From NCBI GenBank assembly GCA_030037185.1, contig JASHRR010000648.1, forward strand, positions 1 through 9,397: a DNA stretch of 9,397 bases, in the 5' to 3' direction. A program made the position numbers and the translations under genes. Positions 1 to 6,535 of this stretch are shown piece after piece. The DNA comes from Xanthobacteraceae bacterium. GTDB lineage: Bacteria; Pseudomonadota; Alphaproteobacteria; Rhizobiales; Xanthobacteraceae. The notes below the pieces were generated by a model that saw nothing but the letters and a program-made list of their open reading frames with translations, had not been told where the DNA came from and ran no database searches. Position 1 is the first letter of the stretch. Each line of letters opens with the position of its first letter.

Positions 1-1203
1 GCCTTCATTAACTCATGGTCGAACTTGCCGGAACTCCAAGGCCGCGCCGGAACCTATCAACCTCAGCCGTGTGGGTATCGGGCATTCATCCCTGCCCCTC
101 TGCCTCCCAGACCGTCGGTCAATCTGACGGGGGACCTCCAACGCCTTCTATCCCAAGCCGATTTGGCATTAGGTCGGCTCGATGGCTCAATCCAGACATT
201 GCCGAACCCGGATCTTTTCGTCTTTATGTACGTTCGCAAGGAGGCGGTGCTATCGAGCCAGATCGAAGGCACCCAAAGCTCGTTGCAGGATTTGCTCGCG
301 GCCGAAGCTCGGCTCTACACGCCAGCCACGCCCAGGGACGTGGCCGAGGTGGTGAATTATGTCGGCGCGATGAATCACGGGCTTGCGCGGCTTTCCGAAC
401 TGCCCGTATCGGTGCGCCTGATCCGCGAGATTCACGAGAAGCTCCTCGACCGGGTGCGTGGGTCGCGCCTCGCGCCTGGAGAGCTGCGACGCACCCAGAA
501 TTGGATCGGTCCAGGCGGTTGCACCTTGCGCGAAGCCGTCTTCGTTCCGCCGCCTCCCAATGTCGTGCCACAGGCGCTCGGCGATCTCGAGAAATTTCTT
601 CACGAGGAAAATGATCTCCCGCTTCTGATCAAGATCGGCCTCGCTCATGCGCAGTTTGAGACTATTCACCCTTTCCTCGATGGTAACGGACGTGTTGGAC
701 GGCTTCTGATTACGTTCCTGCTTTGCGAGAGCGGTGTATTGCATAAGCCTGCGCTTTACCTCTCGCACTATTTCAAGCGGCACCGGCAGACCTATTACGA
801 GCTGTTACAATCCATTCGCGATAAAGGCGCATGGGAGGACTGGCTACGATTCTTCCTGCGTGGTGTCGCGGAGGTCAGCGTGCAGGCAGCCGAGACCGCA
901 GCACGCATTCTGACGTTGCGCGAGACGCATCGTAATTTGATTGCCGAGAATGTCGGCTATTCGGCCGGCAATGGACATCGCGTGCTCGAACGTCTTTACG
1001 AGCATCCGATCATCTCGGTGAACGAGGTGCGCGATCTGACTGGCACGAGCTATCCGGCGGCCAATCAACTGGTTGAGCGCCTGGTCAAGATCGGCGTCCT
1101 CGCGGAAATGACCGGTCAAGTGCGGCACCGGCGGTTTCAGTACAATGCCTATGTCCAGCTGTTCGATGAGCCACAGGCAAGTGGCGCGGAAGAGTCAGCA
1201 TGA
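1..1203 (+). CDS. Fic-domain protein (class II, autoinhibited AMP-transferase), 5' end possibly outside window
   Basis: Fic enzymes transfer AMP (sometimes another phosphate-containing group) from a nucleotide to a hydroxyl on a target protein. Counting from the TTG at 25 (392 aa), the catalytic motif HPFLDGNGRVGR is at residues 215-226 and matches HxFx(D/E)GNGRxxR with catalytic His215. An N-terminal inhibitory helix motif SSQIEG (77-82) fits the class II pattern (S/T)xxxE(G/N), with Glu81 expected to block productive ATP binding. Residues about 310-375 look like a winged helix, as is common in the roughly 370-400 aa COG3177-type Fic proteins. The start is uncertain: no Shine-Dalgarno is visible before TTG 25 and the frame stays open to base 1, so the gene may begin upstream. 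No antitoxin gene is needed because the inhibitory helix is built in. The target protein is unknown. Confidence 0.93.
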   Translation, partial: AFINSWSNLPELQGRAGTYQPQPCGYRAFIPAPLPPRPSVNLTGDLQRLLSQADLALGRLDGSIQTLPNPDLFVFMYVRKEAVLSSQIEGTQSSLQDLLAAEARLYTPATPRDVAEVVNYVGAMNHGLARLSELPVSVRLIREIHEKLLDRVRGSRLAPGELRRTQNWIGPGGCTLREAVFVPPPPNVVPQALGDLEKFLHEENDLPLLIKIGLAHAQFETIHPFLDGNGRVGRLLITFLLCESGVLHKPALYLSHYFKRHRQTYYELLQSIRDKGAWEDWLRFFLRGVAEVSVQAAETAARILTLRETHRNLIAENVGYSAGNGHRVLERLYEHPIISVNEVRDLTGTSYPAANQLVERLVKIGVLAEMTGQVRHRRFQYNAYVQLFDEPQASGAEESA

Positions 1204-1221
1204 TCAGAAAACAAAGAGCCT

Positions 1222-1242
1222 GAAGGCCACCTTTTGGTCTTC
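1222..1242 (+). terminator. Weak hairpin just after the Fic gene
   Basis: An 8-bp stem (1222-1229 with 1235-1242, one G-U pair) and a 5-nt loop start 19 nt after the Fic stop codon. There is no run of T after it, so intrinsic termination is only possible, not shown. Confidence 0.25.
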
Positions 1243-1475
1243 GCGATAGTCGCCGCTGGGACCTGCCGGGCCGGGGCGCGCTAGCCTCGACGCGACCAAC
1301 GTTAGAATGATAGAAATTGTTGCAGGCAGCGCTTCCGCGGGGTGCGGACATGCCCGTTTGCGAGGTGGCGACGATGTCGGCGAGCGGACGACTCCGCCGC
1401 CGGCCTGCACGCCAACCTCTGTGAGGTCCTGCTGGGCGCATAGACCCGCGACTTGACCAGGCGAGCCCTGCTCGA

Positions 1476-1562
1476 TCAGTTCGGCGATTTGCGGTCGATG
1501 ACCGTCTCGAAAGGCGACGCCGCGGCGATCAACGCGACGAGACTAGCGACACCTTTGTCCAT
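1476..1562 (-). CDS. Possible 28-aa peptide with signal-like start, or gene remnant
   Basis: On the minus strand an ATG at 1562 is preceded by AAGGA with 5-nt spacing. It opens a 28-residue frame beginning MDKGVASLVALIAAASPF: a lysine followed by a hydrophobic stretch, like the start of a signal peptide. The frame stops at 1476. The next frames downstream continue open but look like no family I recognise. It may be the surviving start of a decayed exported protein, or chance. Nothing around it suggests a role. Confidence 0.2.
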   Translation of the reverse strand: MDKGVASLVALIAAASPFETVIDRKSPN

Positions 1563-1587
1563 TGCCGTCCTTGGGGGCCGCTGAGGC

Positions 1588-1625
1588 ACCCCGGTCCCGA
1601 CGCGGCAGCGGAATGGGACCGGGGT
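1588..1625. repeat. Perfect 11-bp inverted repeat
   Basis: The arm ACCCCGGTCCC (1588-1598) is perfectly complementary to GGGACCGGGGT (1615-1625), with a 16-nt loop. There is no T-run on either side, so it is not a classic intrinsic terminator. It lies about 25 nt upstream of the possible peptide start at 1562 on the minus strand. It could be a regulator-binding site or an RNA hairpin. Confidence 0.6.
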
Positions 1626-2096
1626 CCACGCGTCGGTTCCACGGTAGGTCGCGCGCGTGTGCACAACCGGAGGACGGGCAGCCGCGTTCCCGACTTTCTC
1701 GGAATAGGGTTAACCGCGTGTGGACCTTCCGGTCCGATCGAGCTTCATGCTTGTGTCCGCCATTCGAGGCGCGAGGCTCCTGCCCGCAAACCCTTGATCG
1801 GGACCGTTGATTGGATCCGCGCTGCCTCGCTTCGCTCGCCCCAAATGATCAACCACAACCGTCGACAGCTCGATTGCGGATGCCGCAAGCGCGCCACGGG
1901 GGCGAGTGAGCCCCGACGCCCTTCACGGATGATGAGGCGGGTGATGAAGGGCGCCGGGACGCGCGACGGTAGCGTGTAGCGGTTCCCGCCACGTGCTACA
2001 GGGTTACCTGCTTCCGGCGGCTAGGGCTAGAACCCCGCGTCAAAACGCCCGAAGGCGTCCAGTTCCTTGCTTCGTATTCCGGTTCGAGTGCCCGGC

Positions 2097-2582
2097 CTAC
2101 CACCCATAGCCATCATAGTCGTACCCGCCGGCATAGCCGCCGCCATACCCGCCGGCATAGCCGCCGCCATACCCGCCTTCGCACCCTCCGTACCCGCCAT
2201 CGGCACCGCCGTAATATCCGGGCGGATAGGGAGCGCGGCGCAAGCCAGCATCACGATAGAAGCCACCATCGCCACGGAAGAAGCCTCCATCTCCGCGGGA
2301 GAAGCCACCATCACCGCGGAAGAAACCACCATCACCGCGGGAGAAGCCACCATCACGATAAAAATTGCTGCCATCGCGGTAGAAGCCGCCATAACGTCTC
2401 GAATCGAACTGCGGGCGATAAAAGCCGCCGCCGCGCCGCAGGCCTCCGTCGAAAGCTTTCGACAGATGATTCCCCACGATTAGTGCTGCGAGGGGGCCCC
2501 ACCCCGCCGCTTCAACACAACTCGATAGGTTTGCCAATGTCAGCGGTGCGAGGATTCCGAGGGCCGCGAGTTGCTTTAACAT
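2097..2582 (-). CDS. Exported Gly/Tyr-rich repeat protein, possible lipoprotein
   Basis: This 161-aa protein has no recognised domain. The ATG at 2582 was chosen over a start 36 codons further upstream because GGAG lies 7 nt before it and it opens directly into a signal peptide (MLKQLAALGILAPLTLANLSS). Residues 19-22, LSSC, fit a lipobox, suggesting a lipid-anchored envelope protein. A type I cleavage site around VEA-AG (residues 23-27) is the alternative. The mature part has two repeat blocks: a 7-residue repeat of the GGF(S/F)RGD type at about residues 74-108, and an 8-residue GGYGGGYA repeat at about 139-154, ending in DYDGYGW. Such low-complexity Gly/aromatic/Arg proteins are often surface or matrix components, but no function can be read from the sequence. 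It stands alone, divergent from the M15 gene. The overlapping plus-strand open frame (2067-2483) is a repeat-driven shadow. Confidence 0.75.
   Translation of the reverse strand: MLKQLAALGILAPLTLANLSSCVEAAGWGPLAALIVGNHLSKAFDGGLRRGGGFYRPQFDSRRYGGFYRDGSNFYRDGGFSRGDGGFFRGDGGFSRGDGGFFRGDGGFYRDAGLRRAPYPPGYYGGADGGYGGCEGGYGGGYAGGYGGGYAGGYDYDGYGW
2122..2169. repeat. 24-bp tandem repeat, two perfect copies
   Basis: Two identical 24-bp units (2122-2145 and 2146-2169), followed by the first 8 bases of a third, encode the GGYGGGYA repeat of the minus-strand Gly-rich protein. The identity suggests recent duplication and likely length variation between strains. Confidence 0.85.
2259..2363. repeat. 21-bp in-frame tandem repeat, five imperfect copies
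   Basis: Units start at 2259, 2280, 2301, 2322 and 2343, each a variant of GAAGCCACCATCACCGCGG plus 2 bases. They encode the 7-residue GGF(S/F)RGD units. Ser and Phe alternate at the fourth residue, giving a 42-bp higher-order period. Because there are no spacers, this is not a CRISPR array. Confidence 0.8.
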
Positions 2583-3169
2583 GATACATCTCCGGCCTCC
2601 TCTGCGTGCCCCGCATCCATGGTGGGGATAGTTGTCCGGGTCCAGCCGTCCAGCAAGCCTTGGTTCGCAACTTGGTAAACGGCGCAACATTGGACCGCTG
2701 GTACGCTGCTCCCAACGTCACAACGCGGCCGCCGCTAGAAGCTCAGCGCCGCCACCTTGTGGTCGCGCCGCGCTACGGGGTTTGCCGTCCGACTGCCTCC
2801 TTTCGGCTTTGCCTCCGTCCGGCTTGTGCGCGACCACAGGCTTCGCTCCAGGCTCGCTTCGACAGCACGTACTCCGGTCAGCTGAAGGGGGCCACTACTA
2901 AAGGCCGGCCCGTCGCGCGCAAATGTTCTGAATCAAGTGTTCTGAAGACGAGCTACTTTCCTTTTTGGGTGTCACGAGGACGCATATGAATAGTTGTTAA
3001 TTTATGCAGCTTAGTTCCATTTTGTCTCGCCCTCTTGTGCTAGTCGATTTACTCAGATATGACTTCGTCTACTTACTCAAGCGGGTGGATGGATTGGATG
3101 ATGACTTGAGATAGACAACGGAGCAAACCATTGAAGGCAGTATAGAGCGTGTAGCGTAAGGGCTCAGTT
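2583..3169. other. Divergent intergenic region with AT-rich segment and leader of the M15 gene
   Basis: This spacer separates the minus-strand Gly-rich gene from the plus-strand M15 gene and should hold both promoters. No gene is supported. The first 350 bases are GC-rich. From about 2985 to 3110 the sequence is clearly richer in A+T than the rest of the window. I do not see a clean sigma-70 or EcfG consensus. A 9-bp direct repeat TGTTCTGAA lies at 2924-2932 and 2938-2946. Confidence 0.5.
3158..3162 (+). promoter_or_regulatory. Ribosome binding site deciding the TTG start of the M15 gene
   Basis: AAGGG lies 7 nt before the TTG at 3170. An in-frame TAG at 3152-3154 closes the frame upstream, and the next in-frame Met is about 70 codons down, after the membrane segment. 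TTG 3170 is therefore the best start. Confidence 0.65.
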
Positions 3170-4870
3170 TTGAACATCCAAAAGTCGCGGGAAAATCCCA
3201 GAAATCTGTGCGAAGACGAAAGCCAAGGGAGATTCGCAGCCGCGCCAGGCTTCGCTGCTCGGCTGACGAAGAGAGGACGGCCTCAGAGCCGTGTCATCGG
3301 CGGTCAGGCGTTGCGCATCTTTCTGCTCGGCGCCGTATTTGGCGGCGCGGTGTTTGCTTTCGCCAATCCCTTGTCAATGAATCGGGGCGAACAGTACGCG
3401 CGAGAGGCAAATTCGGCGACGTCGATGATCGGCGGCTGGTGGCGCTTCCTGGTCCGGCCGCATCGGGCTGTCGAGAAATCCGCTGCGTTGCAAGCCGAAA
3501 AACAGGCAGACGCCAAGGCACAGCCCCCTCAATCCGAGCATGCGCCGAATCGACCGGCTGACGCCACGTCTTCTGGCGTTCAGGCCAAAAAGCGGCTCAC
3601 GTCGCTGCCTGCCGCAACGGACCAGACCCCAGATTCTAAGAACCCGGCTCAGGAATCGGACAATCCTGCTCCGCTCACTCCGAATCCCGACCGGCCTACT
3701 CGCCCCGATGCGAAGCCTCTCAATGAAGGGAGGCCTCTCAACGACATCGATCAATATCTCTGGAACGTCTATCAGCGGTCCGGGAAGAAGCGGGACTCCA
3801 GCGGCGATTTCACCTGGAAAGATGAGGCAGCAGCGGGGCGGCTAGGCCTTGAGACCAACGAATATGTCATCGGCGGCATGGATCCGGACTTTAGGGAACT
3901 CCTCTATGACGTCGGACATGCGATGGATGCGGCCGGGATTGACTGGACGATCCTGAGCGCCTTTCGTGATGACTATCGACAAGGTCTGGCGGCCGGGTTC
4001 AAGGCACACCGCGGCTATTCATTCCACGGAGGCACCATAGCGACCGGGGGCTATGGCCACGGCTGTGCCGCCGATCTTGAGGCGACCGACGGCAACACCG
4101 AGTCCAATGAAAAGGTGTGGAAATGGCTGGACCAGCATGGCGAGCAGTTTGGCATCCGCCGCCCGATGCGCCAAATCGATCCCGCCCATATCCAGCCGTT
4201 CGGAGCATGGCATGAGGCCGCCGCGGAATTACGGGACAAGCGAGCCGACATCCGACCTGCCGATCTGCGGCCCGGTACAGCCGGCAGCGACCTTAAAAAG
4301 CAGATCTTTCCGGTGTCGGCGTCCGAAGCCGGCGTTTCCGAGGCACAGTTTGAGTGCGTACGGTCCCACCATCACAGGGGGGAGCATCTAAGAACCGCAA
4401 GGCTGCTCGGTCACCCGAAGCTGCGCGTCGCACGCGTCCTCATGTGGGAGCGGCGGCATCGGCACCCCAGGTGGCGCATGCTCGCCGACGGCGCGAGGCC
4501 TGAACGACGCCCGGCCGCGGAAGCTTCGCCAAATGGCGACGAACTTTCTCGGACCGCCAAGCGGCTGACAGCTGAAAGCCGAAGCCCGGATAGACATCCG
4601 GCTGCGGAGCCGGCCCTGAACATCGATGAAACCCATCTGACGCCCAAGTGGCACGTCGCCGACGCGCGCAATCAGCGTAAGCGACCAGCTGCAGAACCTT
4701 TGCTGGACACCGACCGGCAGCCTCACCGGACTGCCAAGTGGCGGACGTTCTCGGACACCCGAGGGCCGCAAAAACGCCCCGGCGCCGAAACCTTCAGGCG
4801 TACCGCGAGATCGAAAGCCCATCTTCATTTTGTCGAGCCGAACTTCGAGGCCCCGAGCGAGCGATCTTAG
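3170..4870 (+). CDS. Membrane-anchored peptidase M15 (D-Ala-D-Ala carboxypeptidase-like) with C-terminal repeat tail
   Basis: This 566-aa protein is predicted to sit in the inner membrane with its enzyme in the periplasm, trimming peptidoglycan stem peptides. A basic N-terminus is followed by one hydrophobic segment (about residues 47-65, signal anchor or uncleaved signal). Then come a Pro/Gln/Asp-rich linker (about 95-188) and an M15 domain (about 189-350). Expected zinc ligands of the M15/VanY fold are visible: His297 in GYGHGCAADL, Asp302, and His340 in DPAHIQP, with Asp337 in the position of the catalytic acid (ExxH in VanY). After a link ending near FECVRSHHHRG there is a basic tail with four repeats of about 29-31 residues (about 434-545), each with a core like RPAAE and often a start like AKW. 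The tail is not part of the M15 family and might bind wall polymer or another envelope component (inference). The start is TTG with AAGGG 7 nt upstream. The gene is convergent with the DUF4142 gene and appears to be monocistronic. Confidence 0.92.
   Translation: MNIQKSRENPRNLCEDESQGRFAAAPGFAARLTKRGRPQSRVIGGQALRIFLLGAVFGGAVFAFANPLSMNRGEQYAREANSATSMIGGWWRFLVRPHRAVEKSAALQAEKQADAKAQPPQSEHAPNRPADATSSGVQAKKRLTSLPAATDQTPDSKNPAQESDNPAPLTPNPDRPTRPDAKPLNEGRPLNDIDQYLWNVYQRSGKKRDSSGDFTWKDEAAAGRLGLETNEYVIGGMDPDFRELLYDVGHAMDAAGIDWTILSAFRDDYRQGLAAGFKAHRGYSFHGGTIATGGYGHGCAADLEATDGNTESNEKVWKWLDQHGEQFGIRRPMRQIDPAHIQPFGAWHEAAAELRDKRADIRPADLRPGTAGSDLKKQIFPVSASEAGVSEAQFECVRSHHHRGEHLRTARLLGHPKLRVARVLMWERRHRHPRWRMLADGARPERRPAAEASPNGDELSRTAKRLTAESRSPDRHPAAEPALNIDETHLTPKWHVADARNQRKRPAAEPLLDTDRQPHRTAKWRTFSDTRGPQKRPGAETFRRTARSKAHLHFVEPNFEAPSERS
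4469..4804 (+). repeat. Four degenerate about 29-31-residue repeats at the M15 protein C-terminus
   Basis: Repeat cores RRPAAE, RHPAAE, KRPAAE and KRPGAE fall at residues 447, 476, 505 and 536 (first Arg or His/Lys shifts by one). The cores are spaced 29, 29 and 31 residues apart. Each unit begins with RW, KR or KW and ends with a Thr. Between copies, most base differences in the core fall at third codon positions of this frame, which shows the repeats were kept as protein. Confidence 0.7.
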
Positions 4871-4906
4871 AGCGGATTTCGACCCCGTTAAAATCAACTA
4901 CGCGCA

Positions 4907-4933
4907 TCGTCGCTGGGCTTGTCCCGGCGACGA
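4907..4933. terminator. 11-bp hairpin between convergent M15 and DUF4142 genes; candidate dispersed repeat
   Basis: The stem is 4907-4917 with 4923-4933 (one G-U pair), and the loop is CTTGT. It begins 36 nt after the M15 stop. There is no T-run, so it could be a weak terminator. The core GGGCTTGTCCC recalls intergenic hairpin repeats that I associate with Bradyrhizobium genomes (from memory). The rest of 4871-5110 shows no gene. Confidence 0.5.
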
Positions 4934-5110
4934 GGCGCTTTCAGGCAAACAGCTGTCCCGCAAGCGCGTCGGACTACGCTGCGGGCCGGTCCTTGGAAAT
5001 CCGCCGCGCTCAACCCTCGTCGAGCGTTAACGGGCGCGCGGATTAGCCGGTCAATTCTGGCTCTGAGAGTTCGATTTCGATCGCGCATACGATTTCATTG
5101 GAATCATTGA

Positions 5111-5701
5111 TTAGTTATCGCGTCGTGGCGCTGCTCCGCTCGTTGCTTCTCCGGATTCGATTTCGCTTTCGAGATCGGCGAGAAGCTGCAAATGCTCTCT
5201 AATCGTGGTGCGGGCAAGCTTGGCGACGTTGAGTAAATTGAGGTTGTTGCGCCCAGAATTCAGATAGGTTTCCTGGATCTGCAGCAATTCCAAGTGCCCA
5301 CTTGTCTGGGCTTCCAGGTACCGGCGATCGAATTCGGGGCCAGCCGGCGTGCCACGCATTTCTTCCAGCAGTTCCCGGCCGCGTTGTTGCGCTTCGACCT
5401 CACCCGGCGGTTTTGTGGTTCGGTCTGTCGGACCGTTCTGCAGCGATTTCAAGACATCGGCCAGCGCGTCCTGCTCCGACGTTTCCAATTGAGCAAACTC
5501 CCTAAGATCATCCGTCTCCAGCTTCTCTAGCGCCATCCGGCTAACGGCGAGCGACAAAGAGCCTGCCGCCAAGGTCTGGCGGATGTACTCCTCGTCTGAG
5601 CCGACGCCGCCGTCGAGCGGTCGATCCTGCCGGGTCTGCGCGAACGATGAAGTTGCGGCCGCCGCCGCGAGAGTGACCAGAACTGTCCGACGCCGGATCA
5701 T
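5111..5701 (-). CDS. DUF4142 exported protein, putatively under general stress response control
   Basis: A 196-aa secreted protein of the DUF4142 family (COG3652), a ferritin-like helical domain of unknown biochemical activity that recurs in envelope and stress regulons. The ATG at 5701 was chosen because GGAG lies 7 nt upstream and it begins a signal peptide (MIRRRTVLVTLAAAAATSSFA, cleavage before Gln). The leading RRR followed by T-V-L makes Tat export possible, though Sec is equally plausible. The mature protein starts with a DEEYIRQTLAAGSLSL-type helix (about 36-51) and carries the family's RRYLEAQTSGHLELLQIQETY segment (about residues 122-142), with the His typical of the second half. 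The length is normal. An upstream frame extension to 5812 lacks support. An exact EcfG-type promoter ends about 64 nt before the start. The gene has no co-oriented partner nearby. Confidence 0.9.
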   Translation of the reverse strand: MIRRRTVLVTLAAAAATSSFAQTRQDRPLDGGVGSDEEYIRQTLAAGSLSLAVSRMALEKLETDDLREFAQLETSEQDALADVLKSLQNGPTDRTTKPPGEVEAQQRGRELLEEMRGTPAGPEFDRRYLEAQTSGHLELLQIQETYLNSGRNNLNLLNVAKLARTTIREHLQLLADLESEIESGEATSGAAPRRDN

Positions 5702-5764
5702 TTGGCTCTCCTCTGATTTGGGATGATGCGCGAGTGGTCCGGCTCGTTTTGCCGGCGGCGTGTA

Positions 5765-5789
5765 AACGCCCGCTGCTCGCACCAGTTCC
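5765..5789 (-). promoter_or_regulatory. EcfG (general stress sigma factor) type promoter for the DUF4142 gene
   Basis: Read on the minus strand: GGAAC (5789-5785), 16 nt, CGTT (5768-5765). This is an exact match to the GGAAC-N16/17-CGTT consensus of alphaproteobacterial EcfG promoters. Transcription would start near 5758 and give a 5' leader of roughly 55 nt before the ATG at 5701, a normal arrangement. Confidence 0.75.
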
Positions 5790-5872
5790 TGCTCGCCCGA
5801 ACGCGGCAGCACGCGTCATCCAAGCGAGGAGCAGAAAAGGCATGCGTGCAAAGCAAGGCAGTGAACAACCCG

Positions 5873-5886
5873 GGACCGCGCGGTCC
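5873..5886. promoter_or_regulatory. Perfect 14-bp palindrome, possible operator
   Basis: GGACCGCGCGGTCC reads the same on both strands. It lies about 84 bp upstream of the EcfG-type promoter of the DUF4142 gene. A dimeric regulator could bind there, but no regulator is identified, and GC-rich DNA makes chance palindromes more likely. Confidence 0.3.
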
Positions 5887-6106
5887 GCGGAGATGCCAGG
5901 GTTTCGCCGCCGCTCAACCGCTACGGCTTACGGCCCTCGCCGGAGGAGGCGTAAGGTTATGCCGGTGGTGCAAGGCTTCCCGTCGCGGTTCGCTTCCGCG
6001 ACTGACTGTCGCGATGCCAGCAGGCGAGGAACGCAACGCACTAAGTTCGGTTGGCGTTCAGCGTCGGGCCGTTCCCCCAGCGTAAAGTGTAGGGGCGGTT
6101 CGCGCG

Positions 6107-6140
6107 GGCCCCAGCTCGCCCCCCACGGTGAGTTGGGGCC
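6107..6140. repeat. Strong 14-bp stem-loop
   Basis: Arm 6107-6120 pairs with 6127-6140 over 14 bp (two G-U pairs as read on the plus strand), loop CCCCAC. There is no T-run. It could be a transcript-stabilising hairpin or a dispersed palindromic element. Confidence 0.5.
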
Positions 6141-6287
6141 ACGTTCGAGGCGACGCCGCCGGTCCGAGGGGTTTTGGTGGCGCGTTTGACCGGTCCGGTA
6201 GAGCGACGCGGTGAAGAGGCATCCTTGCCAACGCCAGGATGTTCCGCACTTGGCTCCTGCACAACTGGAAGCATTGGATCGGGCGAA

Positions 6288-6312
6288 GGAACAAACGTTT
6301 TCGCACTGCGTT
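6288..6312 (+). promoter_or_regulatory. Second EcfG-type promoter, no clear gene downstream
   Basis: GGAAC (6288-6292), 16 nt, CGTT (6309-6312): an exact match to the EcfG consensus. A transcript would start near 6319. Within the next 250 nt only weak starts are seen: GTG 6341 (14 codons, AAGGA 3 nt before it), ATG 6411 (45 codons), and ATG 6536, which opens a truncated epimerase. The product may be a small RNA, a small protein, or nothing if the original gene was lost. Confidence 0.6.
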
Positions 6313-6535
6313 ATAAGGACCAACATCACGTAAAGGAACTGTGGCAGGGGAACGAGCTGCGGCGGACGCCGGCAGCCTGCTGTGAATCCGTGTGGTTGGA
6401 CCAAGGCGACATGCATTTACCCTGTGCCATCTCTTGCGCCTCAGAACGCAGTGAGGGAGGGCGAAACGGTCAAATGCATGCAGCGCTAGCGTCCAGCGTT
6501 AACCTAAACTTGTTGTCGTGGGAAACAGTCGTGCC

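Larger units (their letters stand above)
1204..2096. other. Gene-poor intergenic stretch
   Basis: About 890 bases without a convincing gene. Open frames here (for example plus strand 1659-1979 and minus strand 1204-1410) are arginine/proline-rich, lack clear ribosome binding sites and resemble no family I know. Besides the items listed separately, there is a 9-bp perfect inverted repeat (CGCCCTTCA at 1917-1925 with TGAAGGGCG at 1945-1953, 19-nt loop). The stretch looks like decayed coding DNA or long spacer. Confidence 0.5.
5790..6535. other. Gene-poor stretch upstream of the DUF4142 gene
   Basis: No convincing gene is seen. Long open frames on both strands (for example minus 5928-6416, plus 5734-6189) are Arg/Pro/Ser-rich, without a good ribosome binding site or family resemblance. 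The stretch holds a palindrome, a strong hairpin and a second EcfG-type promoter, listed separately. A 45-codon frame at 6411-6548 (+), MHLPCAISCASERS onward, has AAGG only 4 nt before its ATG and is weak. Confidence 0.5.

Noticed and set aside
1204..1410. Minus-strand frame end (DQKVAFRLFVF) that resembles another at about 2740-2780 (DHKVAALSF)
   Set aside because: About 14 bases match with one difference and both are followed by a stop, which recalls a duplicated gene end, but the match is too short to support a repeat or a protein family.
1659..1979. 106-codon plus-strand frame in the region after the Fic gene
   Set aside because: No recognisable motif, no ribosome binding site, Arg-rich composition; cannot be told from chance in GC-rich DNA.
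2259..2363. Regular short repeats that could suggest a CRISPR array
   Set aside because: The units are directly adjacent, with no unique spacers, and stay in frame within a coding region.
2067..2483. 138-codon plus-strand frame rich in Ala, Ile and Thr
   Set aside because: It is antisense to the Gly-rich gene; its regular pattern comes from translating the same 21- and 24-bp repeats in another frame, and the minus frame has the signal peptide and ribosome binding site.
4388..4897. 169-codon minus-strand frame antisense to the M15 tail
   Set aside because: The third-position pattern of changes among the repeats supports the plus-strand frame, so this is a shadow.
5928..6416. 162-codon minus-strand frame
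   Set aside because: Arg/Pro/Ser-rich composition, no family resemblance, no ribosome binding site, and it runs antisense across the second EcfG-type promoter and the 14-bp hairpin.
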